From: [Borrelia] tanukii
GTDB taxonomy: Bacteria; Spirochaetota; Spirochaetia; Borreliales; Borreliaceae
NCBI RefSeq assembly: GCF_030436345.1
Contig: NZ_CP124038.1
Coordinates: 806,001-870,000 of the forward strand
DNA: 64,000 nucleotides
Reading direction: 5' to 3'
The position numbers and the translations under genes are program-made. Below, one piece after another: positions 57,211 to 64,000 of this stretch (positions within the stretch are counted from its first letter, which is position 1; each line of letters begins with the position of its first letter). The notes under the pieces are model-generated. The model made no database searches. It was not told the origin of the DNA and saw nothing but the letters and a program-made list of their open reading frames with translations.

Positions 57211-58606
57211 TTTTGACAATTTGAATAATATTTTTTTTGTAGGAATAAAAGGAAGTGGAGTTTGTTCTCTGGCTTGTTTTTTAAATGCAAAAGGATATTA
57301 TGTAGAAGGAGTAGATGTTCTTGATAAATTTTATACTGATGAGATTTTAAATAATAATAAAATATTTTATTATGAAAATATTTATGAGTTTTCATTAAAA
57401 GAGCTTGATAGGTCTTTTGATTTAATAGTATATTCTTCAGCTTATGATAAAGATGGTTTGCAAGTTTTACTTGAAGCGAAAGAATTAAATATACCTATTT
57501 TATCTTATCCCGAGGCTCTTGGCGAGCTTTCTAGAAAGTACTATAGTATTGGAATTGCAGGTTCTCACGGTAAAACCACCACTACGGCGTTTTTAGGCGT
57601 TCTTTTTAAAAAATTAGGATTAAATCCCAATGTTATTGTGGGATCGAGCGTCAAAGATTTTGAAGATAATTCTGCAATAGCTGGTATTAGTAATATTTTT
57701 ATTGTTGAGACTTGTGAGTATAAAAAGCATTTTTTACATTTTAGTCCCAATATGCTTATTTTAACCAATGTTGATTATGAGCATGTTGATTTTTTTAAAA
57801 ATTATGAGGCCCTTGAAGGCGCTTTTTTGCAATATATTAATAACTTGAAGAAAAATGGAATATTAATAATTAATTCTGATGATAATAATTTACTTAAAAT
57901 TAAAAGGCAGATCAACAGAAAAGATATAAATATTTTTAGCTTTGGATCTAGAGATTTGTCAAATTTTCAAATAAGTAACATTGTAGTTAAGAATGAATAT
58001 TTTTGTTTTTCTTTTTTAGGTTTGAACAATATTGAACTTAAGACCGTTTTATTTCATAATATATTAAATTTTTCAGCGGCACTTTTGGCTTTGAATCTTT
58101 TTTTAGAAAGCAGTGGAAAATCAATTTTTGATTTTGAAGATGCAGTAAAGAGAATTGCAAAAAATTATAGTGGTATAAAAAGAAGGGTTGAAGTTCTTAA
58201 AGAAGAAAAGGGAGTGGTTTATATGGACGATTATGCTCACCATCCTAGGGAAATTAGAAATACGCTTTTGGGTATTAAAAATTTTTACAAGAACAAGCGC
58301 ATAATTTTGGATTTTATGCCTCACACCTTCACAAGAACAAAAGAATTTTTTGACGATTTTGTTGAAGTTCTATGTGCTGCTGATATATTAATTTTGCATA
58401 ATATATATCTTTCTAATAGGGAGAATTTTAATCCGGATGAACTTTCTATTAAATTGTTTTTAAATATTAAAAAAATAAATAAAAATACTTATTTTTTTAA
58501 AGATGTTAAAGACTCTATTAATTTTATAAAAAGTTTATTAGCGTCAGGAGATTTGTTTATTACAATGGGTGCTGGAAATAATTTTATTTTACACGATTTT
58601 TTGTAA
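57200..58606 (+). CDS. murC: UDP-N-acetylmuramate:L-alanine ligase MurC
   Basis: A 468-residue Mur ligase, adding L-alanine to UDP-MurNAc. It starts with IFFVGIKGSGVCSLACFLNAKGYYVEGVD, the ATP site is AGSHGKTTT near residues 120-128, and IKRRVEVLKEEKGVVYMDDYAHHPREI is the C-terminal MurC motif. The first ATG overlaps the previous gene by 11 bases. Confidence 0.95.
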   Translation: MKVDFDNLNNIFFVGIKGSGVCSLACFLNAKGYYVEGVDVLDKFYTDEILNNNKIFYYENIYEFSLKELDRSFDLIVYSSAYDKDGLQVLLEAKELNIPILSYPEALGELSRKYYSIGIAGSHGKTTTTAFLGVLFKKLGLNPNVIVGSSVKDFEDNSAIAGISNIFIVETCEYKKHFLHFSPNMLILTNVDYEHVDFFKNYEALEGAFLQYINNLKKNGILIINSDDNNLLKIKRQINRKDINIFSFGSRDLSNFQISNIVVKNEYFCFSFLGLNNIELKTVLFHNILNFSAALLALNLFLESSGKSIFDFEDAVKRIAKNYSGIKRRVEVLKEEKGVVYMDDYAHHPREIRNTLLGIKNFYKNKRIILDFMPHTFTRTKEFFDDFVEVLCAADILILHNIYLSNRENFNPDELSIKLFLNIKKINKNTYFFKDVKDSINFIKSLLASGDLFITMGAGNNFILHDFL

Positions 58607-58616
58607 GGGTATTATA

Positions 58617-59483
58617 GTGAAAAGCATGACGGGATTTTTTTATTTGGAAAAGATAATTGGTAACTATATGTTTAGTGTGAATTTGAAATCTTATAATGGA
58701 AAATTCTTAGAATTTAAACTTAGGTTACCAGAAATTTTTTCTGGTTATGATCTTGATATAAGAAATTTGATTTCAAAATATATTAGCAGAGGTAATGTTT
58801 TTTTAAATGTAGGATATAAAGAATTGGTTCCTCGTATGAACTTTACAGTTAATCCTAATTATATTGAGGCTATTTCTAGACTTAGAGATTCTTTGGCACA
58901 CACTAATCTTAATATAAAGAACGAACTAAGTTTAGGAGATTTTTTATCATTAAAAGGAGCTTTAATAATTGATGAGGATAGTGAGCATCAAGAGGAGATT
59001 TATGGTTTGTTTAAGGGTGTTTTAGAGGAAACATTATTTCATTACAATAATGGGAGAAATTTTGAAGGGGAAAATACTAAATCGGACATAGTGTCAACCC
59101 TTGTGCTAATAGAGCGAGATCTTAAGATTGTTAAGGATGCTTGTAATGATATAAATGTAAGATTATTTGCAAGTATTAAAGAAAATATCTCTAAATTAAT
59201 GGATGAATTTAGAGATTTAAGTGTTGCAGAAGAAGCAGCTAAAATGGCAATTCGTCTGGACATCAATGAAGAGATCATGCGTTTAGATTCTCATATAGAA
59301 ACTTTTTATAAAAATCTTGAATATGAAATATGTGGCAAAGTTCTTGAATTTATTTCTCAAGAAATGCATAGAGAAATAACAACTATGAGTAATAAGGCGG
59401 TTGATCTTGATATTAAAAATTTGATTTTGAATATGAAGTTAAATTTAGAAAAAATAAAAGAACAAATAAGGAACGTTGAATGA
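58617..59483 (+). CDS. yicC: YicC family endoribonuclease
   Basis: A 288-residue protein of the YicC/DUF1732 family. With the GTG at 58617 it starts VKSMTGFFYLEKIIGNYMFSVNLKSYNGKFLEF, the family-like start, and AAGGG lies 8 bases upstream. The C-terminal SHIETFYKNLEYEICGKVLEFISQEMHREITTMSNKAVDLDIKNLILNMKLNLEKIKEQIRNVE is the conserved part. YicC has been reported to cleave RNA in E. coli. It overlaps cmk by 4 bases. Confidence 0.9.
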   Translation: MKSMTGFFYLEKIIGNYMFSVNLKSYNGKFLEFKLRLPEIFSGYDLDIRNLISKYISRGNVFLNVGYKELVPRMNFTVNPNYIEAISRLRDSLAHTNLNIKNELSLGDFLSLKGALIIDEDSEHQEEIYGLFKGVLEETLFHYNNGRNFEGENTKSDIVSTLVLIERDLKIVKDACNDINVRLFASIKENISKLMDEFRDLSVAEEAAKMAIRLDINEEIMRLDSHIETFYKNLEYEICGKVLEFISQEMHREITTMSNKAVDLDIKNLILNMKLNLEKIKEQIRNVE

Positions 59484-60016
59484 AAATAGCACTTTCTGGT
59501 AAGAGTGGTTGTGGTAATACTACTGTAAGTAGTATGATTGCAAAACATTACGGTCTTGAGTTTATTAATTATACTTTTCATGATATTGCAAGAGAGCATG
59601 AAATGCCTTTTTCAGAATTTTATGAGAAAGAAATAATAGGAAGAGATGATTATTATTGGGATAGGTATCTTGATAAGAGGTTGTCTGTACTTTCTAAAAA
59701 AAATAATACGGTACTTGCTTCTCGTCTTGCGATTTGGATTTCTAAGAGCGCCGATTTAAAAATATATCTTTATGCTAAAATGGAAGTAAGGGCTGAAAGA
59801 ATAATGACAAGAGAAGGGGGCATGTATTCTGATGTTTTAAGTAGTACTTTTAGTAGAGATGAAAATGATAAAAAAAGATATTTGGCTATCTATAATATAG
59901 ATATTGATGATTACTCTTCGGAAACCGATTTAGTGATTGATGTTACAAATATTAATCCAAATGAGGTTTTTGAATTAATTAGAGATGAAATTGATAAAAG
60001 AAACTTAAAAAATTAG
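59480..60016 (+). CDS. cmk: Cytidylate kinase-like protein, atypical P-loop
   Basis: A 178-residue nucleoside monophosphate kinase that would make CDP from CMP. It starts MKIALSGKSGCGNTTVSSMIAKHYG: the P-loop is GKSGCGNT (G7-T14) with Asn at position 13 where Lys is almost invariant. The second part has SRLAIWISKSADLKIYLYAK, RAERIMTREGG and YNIDIDDYSSETDLVIDVTN, the archaeal-type Cmk layout. It overlaps yicC by 4 bases. Confidence 0.8.
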   Translation: MKIALSGKSGCGNTTVSSMIAKHYGLEFINYTFHDIAREHEMPFSEFYEKEIIGRDDYYWDRYLDKRLSVLSKKNNTVLASRLAIWISKSADLKIYLYAKMEVRAERIMTREGGMYSDVLSSTFSRDENDKKRYLAIYNIDIDDYSSETDLVIDVTNINPNEVFELIRDEIDKRNLKN

Positions 60017-60049
60017 TTAAACTTTATGTTTAGCTTGCAGGGAGATTAA

Positions 60050-60250
60050 ATGACTAAAGTGCCTTTAAAAAAAATACAAGATTTTGATGGAAATTTTTAT
60101 GAACTTGTTGTTGCGACTATAATACGCACAGAGCAAATCATAGACAATATTTCTTTAGCAGAGCATACTTTTTTTGATGATAAAATATTAGGACAAGCTT
60201 TTAATGATGTTTTGACTGGTAAATTTAGCTATTCAATTGAAGGAAGATAG
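60050..60250 (+). CDS. rpoZ: RNA polymerase omega subunit
   Basis: A 66-residue protein, [60 protein letters not shown]. It has the omega-type N-terminal helix and the shared A-x2-R position, but is short and divergent. It supports polymerase assembly. GGGAG precedes the ATG, and miaA starts inside its last codons. Confidence 0.75.
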   Translation: MTKVPLKKIQDFDGNFYELVVATIIRTEQIIDNISLAEHTFFDDKILGQAFNDVLTGKFSYSIEGR

Positions 60251-61157
60251 AATAGTTTTTATTTTTGGTCCTACAGCTGTGGGCAAAAGCAATATTTTGT
60301 TTCATTTTCCAAGAAATAAAGCGGAAATTATTAATGTTGACTCTATTCAAGTGTATAAAGAATTCAATATAGCTTCTTCAAAGCCAAGTAAAAATTTAAT
60401 GAAACATATAAAGCATCATTTAGTAGATTTTTTAGATCCGGAAAAAGAGTATACTCTTGGAATTTTTTATGAGCAAGCTTTAAGAATAGTAAAAGAAATA
60501 AGACAGAAAAAAAAAATTCCTATATTTGTAGGGGGTACCGCTTTTTATTTTAAGCATTTAAAGGACGGATTTCCTTCAACACCTTTGGTTACTTCTCAAA
60601 TAAGAATTTATGTAAATAATCTTTTAGATCTTAAAGGCAAATCCCATCTTTTAAAAGAATTAGAAAATGTAGACCCCATCAGATTTAATATGTTAAATAA
60701 AAATGATATTTATCGTATTAAAAGATCGCTTGAGGTTTACTACCAAACAGGAATTCCTATTAGCCAATTTCAAAAAAAACAAAATAGCGAATTTAAGAAT
60801 ATTGTGATTATAGGCCTTAAAAGATCTTTTGAAGATTTGAAAACTAGAATATCAATAAGAATTAATGAAATGCTTGATAGTGGATTGCTTTCCGAGATTA
60901 AAGGTTTGTTTAGTAAGGGTTATAATGAAAATACTCCGGCTTTTAAAGGGATAGGCTACAATGAGTTTTTGTTATGGAAAAGTAGACCTTATTATGGTTT
61001 AAATGATATAATAAGTTTGATAGGCAAAAATTCGTTTTTATATGCAAAAAGGCAAATGACCTTTTTTGCCAAGATTTCTGATGTTTTATGGTTTCATCCA
61101 GAGGATGATTTAGATAACATTTTGAATTTAATTTTTAAAGTTGATAAGGAGATTTAG
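60237..61157 (+). CDS. miaA: tRNA dimethylallyltransferase MiaA
   Basis: A 306-residue enzyme that adds an isopentenyl group to A37 of tRNAs reading U-starting codons. The P-loop is GPTAVGKS, followed by [44 protein letters not shown] and the [12 protein letters not shown] segment. The TTG start overlaps rpoZ by 14 bases. Confidence 0.94.
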   Translation: MKEDRIVFIFGPTAVGKSNILFHFPRNKAEIINVDSIQVYKEFNIASSKPSKNLMKHIKHHLVDFLDPEKEYTLGIFYEQALRIVKEIRQKKKIPIFVGGTAFYFKHLKDGFPSTPLVTSQIRIYVNNLLDLKGKSHLLKELENVDPIRFNMLNKNDIYRIKRSLEVYYQTGIPISQFQKKQNSEFKNIVIIGLKRSFEDLKTRISIRINEMLDSGLLSEIKGLFSKGYNENTPAFKGIGYNEFLLWKSRPYYGLNDIISLIGKNSFLYAKRQMTFFAKISDVLWFHPEDDLDNILNLIFKVDKEI

Positions 61158-61160
61158 GGA

Positions 61161-61256
61161 GTGCCTTGCGGAAGAAAAAGAAAATTAAAAAAAATTTCTA
61201 CTCATAAAAGGAAGAAAAAAAGAAGAAAAAATAGACATAAGAAAAAAAATAAGTAG
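61161..61256 (+). CDS. Small basic protein, probable ribosomal protein bS22
   Basis: A 31-residue reading frame from a GTG at 61161 to TAG at 61254-61256, with AGGAG (61147-61151) 9 bases upstream, starting 4 bases after miaA. It translates to MPCGRKRKLKKISTHKRKKK followed by more Arg/Lys, ending HKKKNK. More than half of the residues are Lys or Arg. This resembles bS22 / the AURKAIP1-COX24 domain, and bS22 was reported in the B. burgdorferi ribosome structure as not annotated. Such short genes are usually missed. Confidence 0.7.
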   Translation: MPCGRKRKLKKISTHKRKKKRRKNRHKKKNK

Positions 61257-61298
61257 TTTGCTGCATTGATCGGACTTTTTTCCGGTTATGTAGTGAAG

Positions 61299-61670
61299 CT
61301 ATTTAGAATGTTCAATTATTAGATTGTTGACTATATTTACGTCTTTGCTAAAGATGTAGCTTTTAGTTCCCTTGTAATTGACTAGGATCCAATTTCCTTT
61401 AATTCCATAGCGTTCTGTTTTTTCTAGTGTTTTTTCAATTTTTACGACTTCATCTTTTCTGAGTAAGACTTCGTAATCATAATCCGATTCGCTGTTTTTC
61501 TTAGTGCTTTTACTGAGAAAAGCATAGTCCTTTATTATTATACCCATTTTATTGCTAAAGCCAAGAATACTACTTTTGGGTAAGTTCAATTTTTGGATGA
61601 GAGGAATTTTGTTATTTTTATTGCATGCTAAAAGAATTAAGGATATTAAATATAATGTTTTTGTATTCAT
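61299..61670 (-). CDS. Lipoprotein with SH3-like domain
   Basis: A 123-residue protein. The N-terminus MNTKTLYLISLILLACNKNN has a lipobox (LLAC), so it is probably lipid-anchored at C16. The rest, with ILGFSNKMGIIIKDYAFLSKS.. and EVVKIEKTLEKTERYGIKGNWILVNYKGTKSYIFSKDV, looks like a bacterial SH3 fold with an aromatic tail. Function unknown. It is convergent with the miaA/bS22 end and divergent from the next gene. Confidence 0.7.
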   Translation of the reverse strand: MNTKTLYLISLILLACNKNNKIPLIQKLNLPKSSILGFSNKMGIIIKDYAFLSKSTKKNSESDYDYEVLLRKDEVVKIEKTLEKTERYGIKGNWILVNYKGTKSYIFSKDVNIVNNLIIEHSK

Positions 61671-61750
61671 AATTTCCTTGATTTTTTATATACTACTTTA
61701 GTGTGCTACTATAATAATATAGTATTTTTTAGAATTTTTAAGGATTGTTA

Positions 61751-62296
61751 ATGAAGAAATATCTTTTTTTTATTTTATTTCTCATCTCTTCTAATAATTT
61801 AATTGTTTCTTATCCTCTTTCTTTTGGTGGAGGTTTTTCTTATCAATTTACTAATTATACTGATAAAACAGGCTCTACTAAATTTGCTTCAAATTTTACT
61901 AGGGCAGATCATGGGATTAATTTGAATTTATTTTTTGATGCAAATTATGCACTTTTTGAAATGTCTTACAAAGAGGCTTTTGTTACTACTCACAATGGGA
62001 GATATTTCTCTCTTGGTCTTTATGGAATGTATCCAATGATTTTCAAAGAACAGATTAGAATGCTTTTCCCGTTGATTGGGTTTAAATATGCCTTTGATTT
62101 GAGTTCTAATAACCACAATCTCTTTTTTTTAAGCATGGGGCTTGCTGCTGATCTTTTTATCCCCGACCTTGAAGGCTTATACATTAGACCTTTGTTTATG
62201 CTTTCTATCTCTCCATTTTCTAATTATAAAAATTTTTCTGGGTTAACAACTGAGATTATGCTTGGATTTAATATTGGTTGGAGATTTTTTAATTAG
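61751..62296 (+). CDS. Exported protein, possible outer-membrane protein
   Basis: A 181-residue protein with a signal peptide (MKKYLFFILFLISSNNLIVS). The rest alternates in beta strands rich in Phe, Tyr and Gly (FGGGFSYQFTNYTD, GINLNLFFDANYALFEMSYKEAF, GLYIRPLFMLSISPF) and ends with NIGWRFFN, an aromatic end typical of outer-membrane barrels, here small. The ATG at 61751 follows AAGGA. Its end overlaps the convergent neighbour by 8 bases. Confidence 0.65.
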   Translation: MKKYLFFILFLISSNNLIVSYPLSFGGGFSYQFTNYTDKTGSTKFASNFTRADHGINLNLFFDANYALFEMSYKEAFVTTHNGRYFSLGLYGMYPMIFKEQIRMLFPLIGFKYAFDLSSNNHNLFFLSMGLAADLFIPDLEGLYIRPLFMLSISPFSNYKNFSGLTTEIMLGFNIGWRFFN

Positions 62297-63071
62297 GAAG
62301 TTTTATTCCTAAATGAAATGGGACATATCTTTCTTGCCCAAAGATGTTTGCAGTGAAGTTTAGTTTGTGGGGAGCATTATTTGATTTTATAACAAGAGTG
62401 CTTGATCCCCCCCCATCTAGATTAATGGCGTTAGTCATGCCGTAGCTTAATGCAAAATCAATGGCTTCGTTAAGAGAAGCCCCTTTGCTATTGTTAACGC
62501 CTCTTCCTTCTATTGTAGCAAGAAATAAATACTTGTTATTTTTGTCAGTTCCTATTATTGTTCTTGGATGCTTTGTTTCTTTGAAGTTTTTTTTATAATT
62601 TCCGTTTTTGATTAAAACAAAAAATCCGCTAAATCCATAATCGGAGTTTTTTATTTCGTCTTCTTTGGGATTTAATATAATTTTATTGTTTTTTATTGCA
62701 ATCTCCCCATAGTTAGTTATTTGTTTTGAAATCATTTTTTTATTATATATGTATAGTCCTTTTGGAAAAAACATGTTTTGTTTAACTTCGTATGGACTTG
62801 TGTTAATAGCAATGTCAACGTTGTTGGAAATTAAAAAATGGCTTGTTGTTTGGCCTTTAAAGTAGTAATTATTTAGCTTTTTGTCGTAAATAGGTTTTGA
62901 TATGGTGAATTTTAGATCTTTATTTTCAATTTTCACTAGAACATAATTGCTATTCATGAAATAGCCTTTAATAATTTTGTATTTGTGTTTTTTAGCGATT
63001 GATTTGGACAGCATTAGTCCTGATGAAATACTTAAAATCAATATTAGTAGTGTTAATATTTTTTTATTCAT
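62289..63071 (-). CDS. Exported phosphodiester glycosidase (NAGPA-like)
   Basis: A 260-residue protein with a signal peptide or anchor (residues 6-24). The domain from about 80 on includes SGFFVLIKNG, HPRTIIGTDKNNKYLFLATIEGRG, SLNEAIDFALSYGMTNAINLDGGGSSTLVI, the hallmark of the phosphodiester glycosidase (PF09992) family related to the GlcNAc-1-phosphodiester alpha-N-acetylglucosaminidase. The substrate is unknown. G8 (62407-62414) encodes the catalytic-type GGG. It overlaps the gene before it by 8 bases. Confidence 0.82.
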   Translation of the reverse strand: MNKKILTLLILILSISSGLMLSKSIAKKHKYKIIKGYFMNSNYVLVKIENKDLKFTISKPIYDKKLNNYYFKGQTTSHFLISNNVDIAINTSPYEVKQNMFFPKGLYIYNKKMISKQITNYGEIAIKNNKIILNPKEDEIKNSDYGFSGFFVLIKNGNYKKNFKETKHPRTIIGTDKNNKYLFLATIEGRGVNNSKGASLNEAIDFALSYGMTNAINLDGGGSSTLVIKSNNAPHKLNFTANIFGQERYVPFHLGIKLPN

Positions 63072-63579
63072 TTCTTTTTATTTTATAAGAATAAATGCTT
63101 TTGGGATAGTTTGTTAGTATGAGATTTTTAATCTGTGTTGCTAATTTTTTATTTTTAAATTTTATAATACTAAATATTTGATAAATTATTTTGACATCTA
63201 TATTTTTTTCATTATTTAAAATTTTTTTAATTTCTTCTTCATCAATATTGTCTTCATTTATTCTTAATTTTAGTGAAATGATTTCGTTTTTTATTTTTTG
63301 ATCTTTAATCTTTTTTTTGTTTATTTTGTTTAAAAAATTATTAGCTTCTTTATATTTTTTTATTTTTATATAGTATTTTGTAATTAGCAGGTAATATTGT
63401 TCTAAGTCAAAATTCTTAATTTTATTTATTGTTTCTAATTCTTTTGGCAAATTATTAGTTAAATCATAAAGCATATATAGCTTTATTAAATTTTCTGTAT
63501 TTTCTTTATTATTACTTTGTAATGCAAAAGGAGCAATTACTAGAAATAATAAAACATAAAAAAGGGATAGCCAGCCCAT
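63064..63579 (-). CDS. Hypothetical exported helical protein
   Basis: A 171-residue protein with a hydrophobic N-terminus (residues 1-19, MGWLSLFYVLLFLVIAPFA). The remainder is helix-rich with many Lys, Asn and Ile, and helix pairs such as EQYYLLITKYYIKIKKYKEANNFLNKINKKK resemble TPR units. It overlaps the glycosidase gene by 8 bases and probably shares its transcript. Confidence 0.6.
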   Translation of the reverse strand: MGWLSLFYVLLFLVIAPFALQSNNKENTENLIKLYMLYDLTNNLPKELETINKIKNFDLEQYYLLITKYYIKIKKYKEANNFLNKINKKKIKDQKIKNEIISLKLRINEDNIDEEEIKKILNNEKNIDVKIIYQIFSIIKFKNKKLATQIKNLILTNYPKSIYSYKIKRNE

Positions 63580-63708
63580 AATTTATTATAAACTTTGTTT
63601 TGAGAATAATGAAAATAATTTAAAATTATTGTTGGTATTGCTTTCAACTTTGAATAATATTTGATTATTATCTTTTCTATTATAATTAAGGTTTTTAAGG
63701 TTCAGTTT

Positions 63709-64000
63709 TTAAAAAAAGTAATTTAATTTTTTGTAAACTTTATTTATTAATTTTTTTATAAAATGCAGCTTTTGTATGTATTCTTTGTTTTCTATTAGGC
63801 TTTGTATGCTTTCCATAGATTCTTCTATTGCCATTATGAAATTTTGTTTGGGTTTTAGTCTAAAATTCCCCAAGCAATCTGTTTCCAATGCTAAAAAAAG
63901 AGCATTTTTTTTGGTAGGAGAGCTTATAAACTGCATTGTGCACCCCAAAAGATTTTTCATTTTTTCAGGTTCATCAATGTTTACATTGTTTGTTTCATAT
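63709..64000 (-). CDS. Hypothetical protein, cut by right window edge
   Basis: The minus-strand frame ending at 63709 includes an ATG at 63960, but stays open to the window edge (upstream codons read YETNNVNIDEPEK), so the true start may be further right. The visible 97 residues have GCTMQFISSPTKKNALFLALETDCLGNFRLKPKQNF then a helical stretch EESMESIQSLIENKEYIQKLHFIKKLI. I do not recognise the family. Confidence 0.55.
   Translation of the reverse strand, partial: YETNNVNIDEPEKMKNLLGCTMQFISSPTKKNALFLALETDCLGNFRLKPKQNFIMAIEESMESIQSLIENKEYIQKLHFIKKLINKVYKKLNYFF

Noticed and set aside
61261..61298. Terminator between bS22 and the SH3-like lipoprotein gene (CGGA and TCCG arms).
   Set aside because: Only 4-bp arms; too weak to call.
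61707..61724. TACTATA-ATAA-TATAGTA followed by a T run, resembling a terminator.
   Set aside because: It lies between divergent genes, where it more likely holds -10 elements; arms are all A/T apart from one pair.

Overview
This window is AT-rich chromosomal DNA from a Lyme-disease spirochaete (Borreliella / Borrelia burgdorferi sensu lato). The gene content and order match what I remember of the right-hand part of the linear chromosome of strain B31, roughly from the hk2 gene (BB_0764) through rpoS, flgG, spoVG, ftsH, bamA, infB, pnp and murC to miaA and beyond. Coding density is high, many starts are TTG or GTG, and many genes overlap by 1 to 4 bases. I see no phage, insertion sequence, CRISPR array, rRNA or plasmid-type region.

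Layout. 1-10740 is almost all on the minus strand. It holds the start of the HK2 sensor kinase gene, a DNA polymerase III delta-prime-like gene, cvpA, murG, pdxK, tsaD, a divergent polysaccharide deacetylase, rpoS with its sigma-54 promoter, and the flagellar rod/P-ring operon flgF-flgG-flgA-flgI-flgJ. 10942-23858 is on the plus strand: a DUF2147 protein, apt, the rplU-prp-rpmA-obgE-nadD-lytR-rsfS run, spoVG, tRNA-Gln, rplY, pth, tilS, ftsH and tdk. A short minus-strand pair follows (a hypothetical gene and tmk). 25188-52487 is plus strand: the outer-membrane assembly set tamB-bamA-skp, mutS (frameshifted here), comF, the rimP-nusA-infB-rbfA-truB operon, rpsO-pnp, lptF-lptG, tgt, murJ and a HEAT-repeat protein. 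The coenzyme A locus follows, with coaBC on the minus strand and yhdT-panF on the plus strand diverging from a 32-bp perfect palindrome. Then come a pseudouridine synthase gene, a P-loop protein, murC, yicC, cmk, rpoZ, miaA and a tiny basic ORF that is probably ribosomal protein bS22. The last 3 kb holds small exported proteins and a phosphodiester glycosidase.

How the genes fit together. The window contains one end (hk2) and the main target (rpoS) of the HK2-Rrp2-RpoN-RpoS cascade that switches the spirochaete between tick and mammal programmes. Several genes build or fill the envelope: murG, murJ, murC, bamA, tamB, skp, lptFG and the flagellar genes. Most of the rest is translation and RNA machinery.

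No clearly new multi-gene system is visible. The points most worth checking are the mutS frameshift at a G run, the unlisted bS22-like gene, the palindrome between coaBC and panF, flgA with no ATG/GTG/TTG start for its signal peptide, the 33-bp tandem repeat in infB, and several unusual domain features (Cmk P-loop, NusA zinc ribbon, Prp without a cleavable L27).
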